IMG/VR virus record: IMGVR_UViG_3300009182_000153
Coordinates: 1 to 37,667 of that record
Direction: 5' to 3' (one strand)
From: a virus
Length of the DNA: 37,667 nt
Of the stretch, positions 22,469 to 31,031 are shown in pieces. Each line of letters starts with the position of its first letter. Position 1 is the first letter of the stretch. The notes below the pieces were generated by a model that was not told the origin of the DNA, made no database searches, and worked only from the letters and a program-made list of their open reading frames with translations. A program made the translations under genes and the position numbers.

Positions 22469-24544
22469 TTATTTGGCGGTAACGTTAACAACAATCGCAC
22501 CTGGATCATTAGGATCTAATGTAATAATTCTATTCAAAGATGATGATAGTATAGTTGTTGTTGGATTTACAGAAATTGTTAGTTGTCCTAAATCATTATC
22601 TACTTGTATTGGTCCAAAAGAATTCAATGTTACAATACCATTGTTGTAATCAATTGTTCCTACATTAGAATTGTAAATCGTTTTAACGTTGTTTGTATTA
22701 TTATAATATGTTCTTAATGTACCATATTGACCTGCAAGATTCACAATAGCCGCACCTAAATTACCAGTAACATCACCAGATACTGGTGTGATAGTTGCAA
22801 TTGCACTGGTATAATTATTACCAGATGATGTAACATCAATACGTTTAATAGTTCCGTCAGCATTTAATACTGCTGATGCAGTTGCACCTGCACCATCACC
22901 TGAAATTGTAACTGTTGGTGTATATTGATATCCATAACCATGGTTAATAACTGTAACAGAATCTACACCACCAGTTGATGATGGAACTTCTTCAATATAA
23001 ATTCCATCAATAATATTTGTAATAGTTACTGTGTCTCTAAATTGGACCGCAGGTGAACTATTAACACCACTCAAAAACATACCTTTTTTCAATGGTACAC
23101 CATAATATAGGTTGTATGTTGTTGGTGCAGCTAACTTAGGATAAAATTTCTTTTGAATTTGTATACTAATTTCATTTGTTATGATTGATTGTTCGGCACT
23201 ATTAATTGCGTTTGTAAAATCTGTGGCCACAAATATAGAATTAAAAGTATTCAAAGATGTTTGTGCCAAATTATAAATTGCTGTCTTAACAGTTTCTTTA
23301 ATTTGACCAGGCGTCAATGTTGTTTTCTTTGGATCATACAAAACGTTTGTAGTAATCTGAATGTAAGTATAATCAGGATCAACCAATGTTGGAACAACTG
23401 TCAACATAGAAATTGGTTTGATAACTTCTTCAACTATTTTTTGTTTTTGTGTTTGTGTTAAGTTGTATGAACCAGATGGTTTAATTGAAGCAAACACTTG
23501 ACCGTAGATTGGAGGGTCATTCTCTTGTCCACCCCAAACGTTAACGGCATCAAAGGAATAACCTAAAGTATTCTGTTGTATTGCAGTGATGTAATCTTCT
23601 TTTGTTACCGCACGGCCTTGTGCTGAATAATTTTTAGGTGCTTGGAATTTAATTGAACTGATACTTTCTTTAGAGGAACCTTGTGATGCCGATGTAACCG
23701 ATTCTACCATATTGTTGGAGTAACCTGATATCTGGTCCATCAATATGAAATTGTTTGCACCTTCGGCCAATGTGCCTGAAGTTTTAATGTATGATGTTTT
23801 TACTATATTACCATCAGTTAATTTTTTACCAAGAATACCATTACCAAAATATATTTCATAGAGTCCGTTCAGACCTTCTTGTAGGAAATAAACAAGAGAA
23901 TCACTATTAAGTGTCAAATAATTTGATGCTTCAGTGTATATTTGATACGAACTATTTGAAGAAGATTCTTGTACAAGAACCTGTAATGTGGTCGTATCTA
24001 TATCAGCATCATTTATTTTAAATGTGAATTTTGGATTGGTTGTTGTATTTACCAGATATGATGATGATGTTGGCGTACCTTGTTTGATAGAAACACCTTC
24101 AAATACTGCTTGATTATTTGAAACTGTAACTGTTTTTGAATCTGTTGTCACAAAGTTATAATTTATACCATCAATACCTTCTGACAAAAAATTTGTATAC
24201 TTAGGTAAAGTCAATGACGAATCAGTAACCTGGTTCATTGTCAAATTGATTGAGGCTTCTGGTGCAATTGTTGATTTTGGTACATAGCCTAACAATTTTG
24301 AATGAGAAACAACTGAATTTCTTACCAATGCGGTATCTAAGAACATCTCATTTGCAACCATATTCAAATAATATGAATTATATTGCGTGTTATATGCCAA
24401 AACATCTAAAAGAATGTTTAGTGCAGCACCATCATAGTTGTAATCTTTTAGAACATCTTGTGATTGTAGAAATGTTTTCAGATTGTTTTTAATATTATTA
24501 AAATCCAATTCTGTAATCTGAATATTTGAATTAGCACCTGCCAT
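22469..24544 (-). CDS. gp6: Baseplate wedge protein gp6
   Basis: 691 residues (T4 gp6 has 660). The N-terminus matches the family: ITELDFNNIKNNLKTFLQSQ, LKDYNYDGAALNILLDVLAY, NTQYNSYYLNMVANEMFLDT, ALVRNSVVSHSKLLGYVPKS. The middle carries YFGNGILGKKLTDGNIVKTS, SAQGRAVTKEDYITAIQQN and an SIKPSGSYNLT region typical of gp6/J-type wedge proteins. gp6 dimers form the continuous ring that ties the six wedges together around the hub. Residues about 527-590 carry the G-x-GY / PTVTISGDGAGATASA module inserted near the C-terminal domain. The stop lies 2 bases before the next start, and gp25 lies immediately upstream, as in T4. Confidence 0.93.
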   Translation of the reverse strand: MAGANSNIQITELDFNNIKNNLKTFLQSQDVLKDYNYDGAALNILLDVLAYNTQYNSYYLNMVANEMFLDTALVRNSVVSHSKLLGYVPKSTIAPEASINLTMNQVTDSSLTLPKYTNFLSEGIDGINYNFVTTDSKTVTVSNNQAVFEGVSIKQGTPTSSSYLVNTTTNPKFTFKINDADIDTTTLQVLVQESSSNSSYQIYTEASNYLTLNSDSLVYFLQEGLNGLYEIYFGNGILGKKLTDGNIVKTSYIKTSGTLAEGANNFILMDQISGYSNNMVESVTSASQGSSKESISSIKFQAPKNYSAQGRAVTKEDYITAIQQNTLGYSFDAVNVWGGQENDPPIYGQVFASIKPSGSYNLTQTQKQKIVEEVIKPISMLTVVPTLVDPDYTYIQITTNVLYDPKKTTLTPGQIKETVKTAIYNLAQTSLNTFNSIFVATDFTNAINSAEQSIITNEISIQIQKKFYPKLAAPTTYNLYYGVPLKKGMFLSGVNSSPAVQFRDTVTITNIIDGIYIEEVPSSTGGVDSVTVINHGYGYQYTPTVTISGDGAGATASAVLNADGTIKRIDVTSSGNNYTSAIATITPVSGDVTGNLGAAIVNLAGQYGTLRTYYNNTNNVKTIYNSNVGTIDYNNGIVTLNSFGPIQVDNDLGQLTISVNPTTTILSSSLNRIITLDPNDPGAIVVNVTAK
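22775..22966 (-). repeat. Gly/Tyr beta module in gp6
   Basis: Residues about 527-590: VTVINHGYGYQYTPTVTISG, DGAGATASAVLNADGTIKRI, DVTSSGNNYTSAIATITP. Two half-repeats, the clearest form of the module shared with gp8, the gp7-position protein and the 735-residue protein. Confidence 0.78.
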
Positions 24545-24545
24545 T

Positions 24546-24938
24546 TTATCTATTTCTCTCTAAAAGAAGTGTTATTGTTGTTGGTGAGGTTGCATTTTCC
24601 AAGAAAAAACTTAAATATAGATTATATGCGTTTTTATCTGGTAGTGGTGTAACTACCACCTCTTTTACAATAGCTCTTGGTTCATAATTTTCAATTAACG
24701 CTTTTATTTCGTACCTTAATGCATCTGCCGTAGTTGGATTAATCAATTCAAACAATAATCCATTGACATTTGACCCCAAATCCGGATTCCAAAGTCTTTC
24801 GTAGTGATTGGTTAGAATCAAATTTCTAATTGAACGAATGACCGCTTGTGCATCATAACTCAGGGCAATATCAGCCGACCCAGGTTTTTTGGTGAACATG
24901 AAGTCTATATCTGAGTAAAGTTTTGTTAAGGTTGCCAT
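24546..24938 (-). CDS. gp25: Baseplate wedge protein gp25
   Basis: 130 residues (T4 gp25 has 132). The family pattern is clear: YSDIDFMFTKKPGSADIALS at the start, AVIRSIRNLILTNHYERLW, GSNVNGLLFELINP, then the hallmark E-P-R motif at NYEPRAIVKEV (residues 84-94). gp25 has a lysozyme-like fold without activity; it sits at the junction of wedge and sheath and starts sheath assembly, a role conserved in R-type pyocins and type VI secretion (TssE). It is encoded directly before gp6, the universal pairing. Upstream lies an 89-base gap, the longest gene-free stretch on this strand, holding only AT-rich sequence with short imperfect inverted repeats. Confidence 0.95.
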   Translation of the reverse strand: MATLTKLYSDIDFMFTKKPGSADIALSYDAQAVIRSIRNLILTNHYERLWNPDLGSNVNGLLFELINPTTADALRYEIKALIENYEPRAIVKEVVVTPLPDKNAYNLYLSFFLENATSPTTITLLLERNR

Positions 24939-25027
24939 TCTTTATTTATCGTAAAAGTAAAACGCTTTTTTGGACTTTTGAAGCTGTCGGAGAAAATTCT
25001 TGGGCCGGAACGAAAAAAATCGAATTT

Positions 25028-25903
25028 TTAGGTATTTGCATTTAGGCGTGAAAGTAGTTTAGGTGTGCCTATTCGTTCCTGTATCAATTGATTCTCAGTT
25101 TGACCGATACTGTTAAATTGTGTAGCTTTAGTGTAATCACTCAAAACCGCACGTGAATTTTGATAAAATGATGTATCACTGGTTCTTGACCTTTTCATTG
25201 TATTTAATATACCACTCATATTAGTGTCCAGACTCTGTGCATTTGATAGACTAATATTAGAAGTGTAAGATTCTGAGTATGGAGATGCAATCACTGTATG
25301 ATTTATACTATTTTTCAATATAACCAACAAAGGATTAGTATTTGCAACAAGTGAATCCAATGTATCCTGTGTATATAAACTGGTGAAACAACCTATCATA
25401 GGTGAATTATTTTGAATTCCATCTGATTGATTTGTAATATAAGCCATCATCTTACCAGTGCCAATTGCTGTTTCGTAATGTGGTACATTGGTATTTGAAT
25501 CCATATCTACCACATTTGACAAACGATTGGTGATATAGAGAAAATTATCATATTCAGAAGTAATTGACAGTTGTGTATTTGAATAACCAATACTATATGC
25601 ATTATTCATCGTATTGGCCAACAAATTTGTAATGGTTGTAGTGCTTCCAGTTATTGGCACATTATTTCCAACCATATTCATCATGGTATTTGCAACAACA
25701 TAAACGTTTGATAATGTAGAAACTAGTGGATTTTGAAAATAACCACTTGTGTTTGCTTCCGCAACGTCTTTTGTCTGCCACTCATTCAACCATGTTGGTA
25801 TTAATGCCAATTGAGAATTGACATTTGCATCATAGTTTTGTACTGCTGCATTTGCTATTGGATTTGTTGAATCAAATCCAAGTCTTCCGTATATACTCGC
25901 CAT
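25028..25903 (-). CDS. Conserved structural protein of unknown function
   Basis: 291 residues, rich in Asn, Ser, Thr and Tyr, with no membrane segment or known motif. Segments that look structured are MASIYGRLGFDSTNPIANAA at the start, WLNEWQTKDV near residue 40, YDNFLYITNRLSNVVDMDSN, then HYETAIGTGKMMAYITNQSD. It lies between the spike C-terminal gene and gp25, inside the hub-wedge operon, so a virion role such as a hub-wedge linker is likely. I could not match it to a T4 protein; T4 has no gene in this place. Function unknown. Confidence 0.6.
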   Translation of the reverse strand: MASIYGRLGFDSTNPIANAAVQNYDANVNSQLALIPTWLNEWQTKDVAEANTSGYFQNPLVSTLSNVYVVANTMMNMVGNNVPITGSTTTITNLLANTMNNAYSIGYSNTQLSITSEYDNFLYITNRLSNVVDMDSNTNVPHYETAIGTGKMMAYITNQSDGIQNNSPMIGCFTSLYTQDTLDSLVANTNPLLVILKNSINHTVIASPYSESYTSNISLSNAQSLDTNMSGILNTMKRSRTSDTSFYQNSRAVLSDYTKATQFNSIGQTENQLIQERIGTPKLLSRLNANT

Positions 25904-25923
25904 ATTAAAATCCTATTATATTT

Positions 25924-26829
25924 TTAAGGTCCACTTACATCTACCTCAGAATTCAACGGTGGACTTGTCGTTCCTAACGGTGCTATATGCGTATGTATTT
26001 GTCTCATTAATTTATTGACAATATCACTTGCTATAACTGAACCACTTAATACAGAACTCATATATGGTGCCGACATTGAAGTAAAAGAGTTGATTGGTCC
26101 AACACAAGTAATAAAACCTGGAACTGCAACTCCTGTATTAACACCTATTCCGCCACCATTGTGGATAACTAGTCCAGCTGGTGGAAATCCTGCTGCAGCC
26201 GCAGCTGCTGAAGCAATACCAGCACCAATACTCATACCAGAACCAGCATCTACACGTGATATAGCTGTAAGTTTATCACAAGTAATCTCACCAGCGACTG
26301 CCAAGTCAGCAGAAAAGACAACTGAGTCTGGTGTGTTTATCTCTAATGTTCCAGTTACTGTTGAACCAGCATTAATCACCATATCACCAAAAGAAGTTAT
26401 TGTAGACGTTTTATTGACAGTCTGTGTATAGTGTCCTTTGACATGCTGTTCAAAATTACCATCAATTTCTTCAATTTTATCACCTTTGACATTCATATAA
26501 ACATCGCCATATACAGTAATATTCAATTTCTTGGCAAGTTTACCATCATCTACACCAATAGATATATTGTGGTCTCCTGCAATAATTGTGTATCCGTCAC
26601 GTACAATTTTGTGTACTTCATCACCATTAGGATGCATTTCAATGAAAGTGCCTTTACCATGTTGTAGACGAACACGTTCTCTTGTGGGTGTGTCATCCAT
26701 CTCAAAATGGTGACCTGCCTTAGTTTGAGTTATATTATTGTATGGATATACAGGTTGATAATTAGTATTTGCTGCTGATTCTGGTTCGGTCCAAGCCGTT
26801 ACAAAGTCCGGTTTTTCTACTGTTGCCAT
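25924..26829 (-). CDS. gp5: Spike beta-helix protein, equivalent of the gp5 C-terminal domain
   Basis: 301 residues. Residues about 35-105 resemble the linker of VgrG/gp5 spikes (GHHFEMDDTPTRERVRLQHG, then IEMHPNGDEVHKIVRDGYTI). Residues 106-137 are four perfect octads of the form VxGxxxxx (VYGDVYMN, VKGDKIEE, IDGNFEQH, VKGHYTQT), the exact repeat that builds the T4 gp5 triple-stranded beta-helix needle. A second beta stretch runs to about 200. Near the C-terminus HTHIAPLGTTSPP (His279-Thr-His281) resembles the HxH metal site at the tip of other contractile-tail spikes. T4 gp5 is one 575-residue chain with OB-fold, lysozyme and needle; here the needle is a separate gene without lysozyme. Confidence 0.88.
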   Translation of the reverse strand: MATVEKPDFVTAWTEPESAANTNYQPVYPYNNITQTKAGHHFEMDDTPTRERVRLQHGKGTFIEMHPNGDEVHKIVRDGYTIIAGDHNISIGVDDGKLAKKLNITVYGDVYMNVKGDKIEEIDGNFEQHVKGHYTQTVNKTSTITSFGDMVINAGSTVTGTLEINTPDSVVFSADLAVAGEITCDKLTAISRVDAGSGMSIGAGIASAAAAAAGFPPAGLVIHNGGGIGVNTGVAVPGFITCVGPINSFTSMSAPYMSSVLSGSVIASDIVNKLMRQIHTHIAPLGTTSPPLNSEVDVSGP

Positions 26830-26841
26830 TATATTATTCCT

Positions 26842-27741
26842 TTAAGGTCCTTTTGTATTGGCCGTTTTAGATGATGTAGATTGTGAGTTAACTTCTTCAG
26901 CTGAAGGTGTATTGTCAACTATGTATTGTTGTATTGCAACACTGTGGTCCTCTAGTGGTTGATTAAATGCTTGAGTAACTGCATCTGGAATAGAACTACT
27001 AGATTGAGATGTTGTCGCTGCATCTAAAGTTAATTTCGCTGCAGCCGTAAATTCGGAAGCAATACTGGTAATTTGTGTTTGCGTTAGACTTGTTATTTGG
27101 TCAGGTATAGACTTTATTTGTGTGGCAACTTGTTTTATGGAATTACCAAATTGTGTCAAACAATCCTTTAACATCTGTTGCAATTTGGCAGGTAATGATT
27201 TCACCCAATTGATTAGTTGTACGATTTGTTGAGCCAAAAATACCCATTCCAAAACAGATTCAACAATCATAGCAATTTTTTTAGTTATTGCATTAATCTG
27301 TCTGACAATTTTCTTCAACAAACTGAAATTAAAAGAAATAATTCCTGTTGCATCAAATCCTAGGCCAGTGATAACAGCATCCAGTACAGTTCTTAGACTT
27401 GAAATGATAGTCTGTATCATTGACCTTAGTCTATTTGTAGCTTTTAGTTTTGCATTTTTAATTGCATCTTGTATAGCTGCAACTGGACTTAGTAATCCAA
27501 GGTCACCAATTATAGATGACAAACTTGGAAAGATGAATTTAAAATCACAAACATGAGATAGATTACCATTCAACAAATCAATGATTGAACCTTTTACATA
27601 ACCTCTGGCCAGTCCAGGTGTTGTCTGAACTCCAGCTGTGTTGAGTAGTTGACCAAAAATTGAATTCGGTGGTGAATTCTCAACTATTTTGAAATTAATT
27701 ATACCAAATTCACCTAAATTTACTGTTGTATTTTCTGCCAT
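26842..27741 (-). CDS. Helical protein encoded between the two spike halves
   Basis: 299 residues. A short beta-like head (LGEFGIINFKIVENSPPNS) leads to a long, mostly helical region (about 75-245) with amphipathic stretches: AIQDAIKNAKLKATNRLRSM, LLKKIVRQINAITKKIAMIV, LNWVKSLP-type segments and GNSIKQVATQIKSIPDQITS. Some stretches are hydrophobic enough for membrane contact (SVLEWVFLAQQIVQLINWV). The C-terminal 50 residues are Ser/Thr/Gln-rich and probably disordered. No homologue was recognised. Its position between the OB-fold and needle genes suggests that it joins the spike or acts in its assembly, or fills the tail lumen above the spike. Confidence 0.55.
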   Translation of the reverse strand: MAENTTVNLGEFGIINFKIVENSPPNSIFGQLLNTAGVQTTPGLARGYVKGSIIDLLNGNLSHVCDFKFIFPSLSSIIGDLGLLSPVAAIQDAIKNAKLKATNRLRSMIQTIISSLRTVLDAVITGLGFDATGIISFNFSLLKKIVRQINAITKKIAMIVESVLEWVFLAQQIVQLINWVKSLPAKLQQMLKDCLTQFGNSIKQVATQIKSIPDQITSLTQTQITSIASEFTAAAKLTLDAATTSQSSSSIPDAVTQAFNQPLEDHSVAIQQYIVDNTPSAEEVNSQSTSSKTANTKGP

Positions 27742-27749
27742 TTATGACC

Positions 27750-28070
27750 TCAAGACTTTGTTGGTGGTTGTGCAAAACCAGGTAAAATGCCCATCATAAT
27801 TGGAAATTGACCAGATTCGCCATCCATAAAAAATCCCATCACCCAATCGCCTAATTCAGGTGCAGAAAAATTATTGCGAGAATTAAGTGGTAATAAAGGT
27901 GTTGCCCAAGGAAGTTCAGTTACAGGTATTTTCATTTTTGATGCTTCTGTTCCATCTGTATGCCATCCAAAAATACGAACTTGACAACGACCTATGCCAA
28001 TAGGATCCATTCTATTTTCTATTACACCTATCCACCAAATAAAACCATCTTTACCTAAAAAATTTTGCAT
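27750..28070 (-). CDS. gp5: Spike OB-fold protein, equivalent of the gp5 N-terminal domain
   Basis: 106 residues. The sequence GKDGFIWWIGVIENRMDPIG, IGRCQVRIFGWHT and the later LPWATPLLPLNSRN, ELGDWVMGFFMDGESGQFPI, MMGILPG is the classical OB-fold of T4 gp5 and related VgrG/gpV proteins. In T4 this domain binds the gp27 hub and holds the spike. The chain stops just after this domain: neither the lysozyme domain nor the beta-helix follows. The gp27-like hub gene lies 12 bases upstream, which supports the pairing. The needle half is encoded two genes downstream. Confidence 0.92.
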   Translation of the reverse strand: MQNFLGKDGFIWWIGVIENRMDPIGIGRCQVRIFGWHTDGTEASKMKIPVTELPWATPLLPLNSRNNFSAPELGDWVMGFFMDGESGQFPIMMGILPGFAQPPTKS

Positions 28071-28082
28071 TATAATATCACC

Positions 28083-29384
28083 TTAGTATGATTGTGCGTT
28101 ACTATCTTTAGCTAACTCTAAGACCGTTTGATAGATACCTGGAGACTGTACGATATGTCTTACTGCTGTCACTAGATATTTACCTGAATAAAATTTATCT
28201 AAATCTTTTGTTCCAGCATTTAATGATGGTAAATTAAAAACAACTACCTTACCAACAGTAATAAATGAATCGCCTGGAATTTTAATTTTGACAACTGTGT
28301 AATTGGCCAAAGACAGTTGTGCTGTTCTGTTTGGTACAAATGTCTCTAAGAAAATATCATGCGATACAGAACCTTGTGATACTCCTGATTTTTTACTTTG
28401 ATTCGCATTAGTCACACTCATTTTTATACGACTATTATAGGCCATATTTTGTGTTAAATTTAAAGGATTTTTTGTTGTTACTAAAGGATTTCCTGGATTT
28501 AAAGTGAGGCTAATGTCAGTATCATGATTAAAAGTTGTTGTACATGCTGTTCTTGTCAAAGGATCCAGAGAAATCAACTTATTTGCATAAGAACCTGCAT
28601 TTATTCCATTTAAAACATCAAACGTTTTAACAAATTCATAATCCAAAATAGAAATTACATCTTCTGACATTGGTTCTGTTGATGATGTAATGTTCTGTTG
28701 TTGATATTTATAGGTTGCATAAACAGGATCAGAATACATAGAAGATAAAGATTTAAAAATAAATCCATCTTTCGTTTGAAAAAACAACATATCTGCTAAT
28801 TTCGTATTATTTGCAGCCGGTCTTGCATAATTCGACAACCAACTGATGGCTTCAAAAGGTTTTATTGTTGGAATATTAAAGTCATATACACCGGTTGTTG
28901 GTTGTATAATATATCTTTTTGATGAAGGTATACCAAGACCATAGGCCATTATATCATCAACCATATCAGATATTTGCATACCCTTATATGATTTTGTAAA
29001 TTTTGTTTGTTCTGATGTTATTAATTCTTCCGAACAAAAATTTAGTTTCAAATATTCAGTTGATAAGTTTCCAACTGGTTTTCTTTTAGGTATTGAGTGT
29101 AGTTTAAATTTAAGTGGTGCATCACCGTAGGCATTAGATTTACCAAAAGCAATTGTGATAGTTTCAAACCCACTAAGTTTCATTTTTTCCACAAGACCAA
29201 CACTGTCCTTAAGGAGAATATAACCAGACATAGAAAAGCTGTAGATATCCTCATAAATGGACATATCTACCATTAAATATTTTAACTCATATTTTGATCC
29301 ACTATTTGTTGTTATACTCAATTCATCAATTGCAACATCTTGTGGATAGTATATAGCATTGCTTTGTGCTAGTGTTTTTGCCAT
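28083..29384 (-). CDS. gp27: Baseplate hub protein, gp27-like
   Basis: 433 residues (T4 gp27 has 391). The hub-type pattern includes IDELSITTNSGSKYELKYLM, VDMSIYEDIYSFSMSGYILL, DSVGLVEKMKLSGFETITIA, and later KGMQISDMVDDIMAYGLGIP, KPFEAISWLSNYARPAAN, DGFIFKSLSSMYSD. This is the layout of two tube-like beta-barrels with a helical insertion found in gp27 and VgrG hub domains. The trimer adapts the six-fold tube to the three-fold spike. The C-terminal part holds VVKIKIPGDSFITVGKVVVF and FYSGKYLVTAVRHIV, typical of hub proteins. The neighbours are the OB-fold spike gene and gp53. Assignment is by pattern and context. Confidence 0.85.
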   Translation of the reverse strand: MAKTLAQSNAIYYPQDVAIDELSITTNSGSKYELKYLMVDMSIYEDIYSFSMSGYILLKDSVGLVEKMKLSGFETITIAFGKSNAYGDAPLKFKLHSIPKRKPVGNLSTEYLKLNFCSEELITSEQTKFTKSYKGMQISDMVDDIMAYGLGIPSSKRYIIQPTTGVYDFNIPTIKPFEAISWLSNYARPAANNTKLADMLFFQTKDGFIFKSLSSMYSDPVYATYKYQQQNITSSTEPMSEDVISILDYEFVKTFDVLNGINAGSYANKLISLDPLTRTACTTTFNHDTDISLTLNPGNPLVTTKNPLNLTQNMAYNSRIKMSVTNANQSKKSGVSQGSVSHDIFLETFVPNRTAQLSLANYTVVKIKIPGDSFITVGKVVVFNLPSLNAGTKDLDKFYSGKYLVTAVRHIVQSPGIYQTVLELAKDSNAQSY

Positions 29385-29385
29385 A

Positions 29386-29979
29386 TTAGGTGCTCATCAA
29401 TTTGAATAATTCAGATTCAATTTTTGTGACATATGTTTTGTTTAATAATTTTATGCTTCTTTTAGATTCATTTAACTGATACTCATATGTATAATTATCG
29501 ACAATTTTTTTAGTTATTTGTATAGTTACTGGTCCTGTTATTGTATTGAATGTATTTGATGATTCTAATAAATCATTGTAAGTATCTTCATCTATGGTAA
29601 TAGATTGTGTTGTGATTATTAAAGAATTAGCGTGTGTCTGTGTTATCACTTTTTCAAAATGATGTAACATAGATTGTTCTGTGAGAGAATATTTATTATT
29701 GATATAACTATCAAAGACTCTGTTTGACATTGGCCAGTCCCATTGTGGGTCGAGAAATTGATTGGAAATTAAAACAATCCAAAATCTTTCTACACTTTCA
29801 TAATATTTGTGTGCAATAATTTCTGGTGTATCTGTGTCTTTTATGTCATATTCGTAAAATAACAAAGGATCATTTATCAAACTAGAGATGATACTAGCTC
29901 TAGCTAAAATATTGGTAACAATTTGAGAAGTATGATTTCCAGTTACTAATAATTTTGGTAAAGTTTTAAAGTATTCCAT
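29386..29979 (-). CDS. gp53: Baseplate wedge protein gp53
   Basis: 197 residues (T4 gp53 has 196). The N-terminal part carries the family signature: MEYFKTLPKLLVTG, ILARASIISSLINDPLLFYE, YDIKDTDTPEIIAHKYYESV, ERFWIVLISNQFLDPQWDWP, the segment related to LysM domains (the D-T-P...A...Y core). gp53 clamps neighbouring wedges in the T4 baseplate. The C-terminal half is more variable. It starts 2 bases after the stop of gp48 and its stop is one base before the hub gene start, so it is translationally linked to both. Confidence 0.92.
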   Translation of the reverse strand: MEYFKTLPKLLVTGNHTSQIVTNILARASIISSLINDPLLFYEYDIKDTDTPEIIAHKYYESVERFWIVLISNQFLDPQWDWPMSNRVFDSYINNKYSLTEQSMLHHFEKVITQTHANSLIITTQSITIDEDTYNDLLESSNTFNTITGPVTIQITKKIVDNYTYEYQLNESKRSIKLLNKTYVTKIESELFKLMST

Positions 29980-29981
29980 TT

Positions 29982-30992
29982 TTAATAACCACCAGTTTCA
30001 ATTGAATTTCTGTCAACAAGTTCTATTTCTTTGAAACTTAAAGTAAGAGCTGTTTGTACAGGAGAACCATCTTCGTATGTAGACCATGTACCATTTGGTG
30101 CATAATTTACTGTAACATCCGTAAGAACACAAGGTTTTATTTTGTTTATATTTTTATTTTCTTTGCCATCATACAAAAATGTTATGTTAAACACTGATGG
30201 TGGTGTAAAAAAGAAGCCAGCTCCACCTGTTTGTATGGTTGGTGCTGCATTTTTTCTAAAAGATTTAATGATATCTCTTATTTCTTTGGCCTCTGAAGAA
30301 GAATAAGGTGTAAGAGTAAATGACATACTAAATGTTCTAAATTCTATACCTTCAAACAAAACTTGTTCTTGTGGGTTAAAAACATAACCAAAAGAATTTA
30401 GTGCTACTTTAGCCGCACTGTTTTGAAAAGCAGACAATGCCATTGATGGTACTTTACCAAGAAAAGGAATTGAACTGGCGGCTTCTAATATACCTATTTG
30501 ATTATAGTTTGCACCTTGACTGAATTCTGCATTATCTGGCATATACAAAGTTATTGTGTCTCCAGATTTTGAATATGGAGTTTTTGTTGAACCAATTATT
30601 TTTTTTACTTGTTCATTTGCAGTACCGCTAGTAATTGCATTAAGTCCATCTTGAAAAAGAGTACCGGCAATCGCCCCTGGTATTTCTGTGATAGTTTTAT
30701 TATCAGTTACTGCAGCAAGTTTAGCTTGCTCTTCTTTAAATGCATCAGTTACTGCATTTGTTTTATCTGTAAAAGATTTTTGTACATCTCCCCATGTTGC
30801 AGCTACCACTTCAGTTGCTTGAAATTTAACTGAATGTAATTTTTTTGGACTGTTTAAATCACTTGGATAGGTAAGTTTTATTGGTGCATATAGATTTCTT
30901 TCTAAAGATTTCAATGGACCATTATCAAGATTTTCACCTGATTCTCCTGATGTAGTCGCATTTTGTTGTATTACTGGATCGCCTATAGCCAT
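29982..30992 (-). CDS. gp48: Baseplate tail tube cap gp48
   Basis: 336 residues (T4 gp48 has 364). The C-terminal half has the conserved tube-like pattern: FNPQEQVLFEGIEFRTFSMS, FTLTPYSSSEAKEIRDIIKS, FFFTPPSVFNITFLYDG, KPCVLTDVTVNYAPNGTWST, YEDGSPVQTALTLSFKEIEL. gp48 with gp54 forms the platform from which the tail tube polymerises. The N-terminal half has a hydrophobic Ala/Gly stretch (AIAGTLFQDGLNAITSG) and LYMPDNAEFSQGANYNQIG. It is the first gene of the leftward operon, with a clear AGGA ribosome binding site 7 bases before ATG. No separate gp54 gene was found in the window. Confidence 0.9.
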   Translation of the reverse strand: MAIGDPVIQQNATTSGESGENLDNGPLKSLERNLYAPIKLTYPSDLNSPKKLHSVKFQATEVVAATWGDVQKSFTDKTNAVTDAFKEEQAKLAAVTDNKTITEIPGAIAGTLFQDGLNAITSGTANEQVKKIIGSTKTPYSKSGDTITLYMPDNAEFSQGANYNQIGILEAASSIPFLGKVPSMALSAFQNSAAKVALNSFGYVFNPQEQVLFEGIEFRTFSMSFTLTPYSSSEAKEIRDIIKSFRKNAAPTIQTGGAGFFFTPPSVFNITFLYDGKENKNINKIKPCVLTDVTVNYAPNGTWSTYEDGSPVQTALTLSFKEIELVDRNSIETGGY

Positions 30993-31031
30993 TTTTTTCC
31001 TATATTCTAAAAAGATGTATATATATTATTT
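30993..31031. promoter_or_regulatory. Divergent intergenic region, probable back-to-back late promoters
   Basis: This 39-base gap separates the leftward gp48 operon from the rightward gp4 operon and must start both, unless transcription enters from outside. It holds an alternating TATATATATT run (31018-31027) that reads as a T4-late-like octamer on either strand (six of eight matches to TATAAATA), plus an AGGA for gp48. There is no Shine-Dalgarno before gp4. The promoter call is an inference from layout and AT content. Confidence 0.45.

Noticed and set aside
24939-24952. GATAAATA, seven of eight matches to the T4 late promoter octamer, just before gp25 on the minus strand
   Set aside because: It ends 4 bases before the ATG, so a transcript from it would begin inside the gene; such matches are common by chance in AT-rich sequence.
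24939-25027. 89-base gap before gp25 as an RNA gene or strong terminator
   Set aside because: Only short imperfect AT inverted repeats (AAAAGT with ACTTTT) are present; there is no tRNA-like fold or GC-rich stem with a T tract.
26015-26431. Open frame of 138 codons on the plus strand opposite the spike needle gene
   Set aside because: It is antisense to a well-supported gene, lacks a ribosome binding site and reads as a low-complexity Pro/Ala/Ile product, as expected from the reverse of a beta-helix gene.
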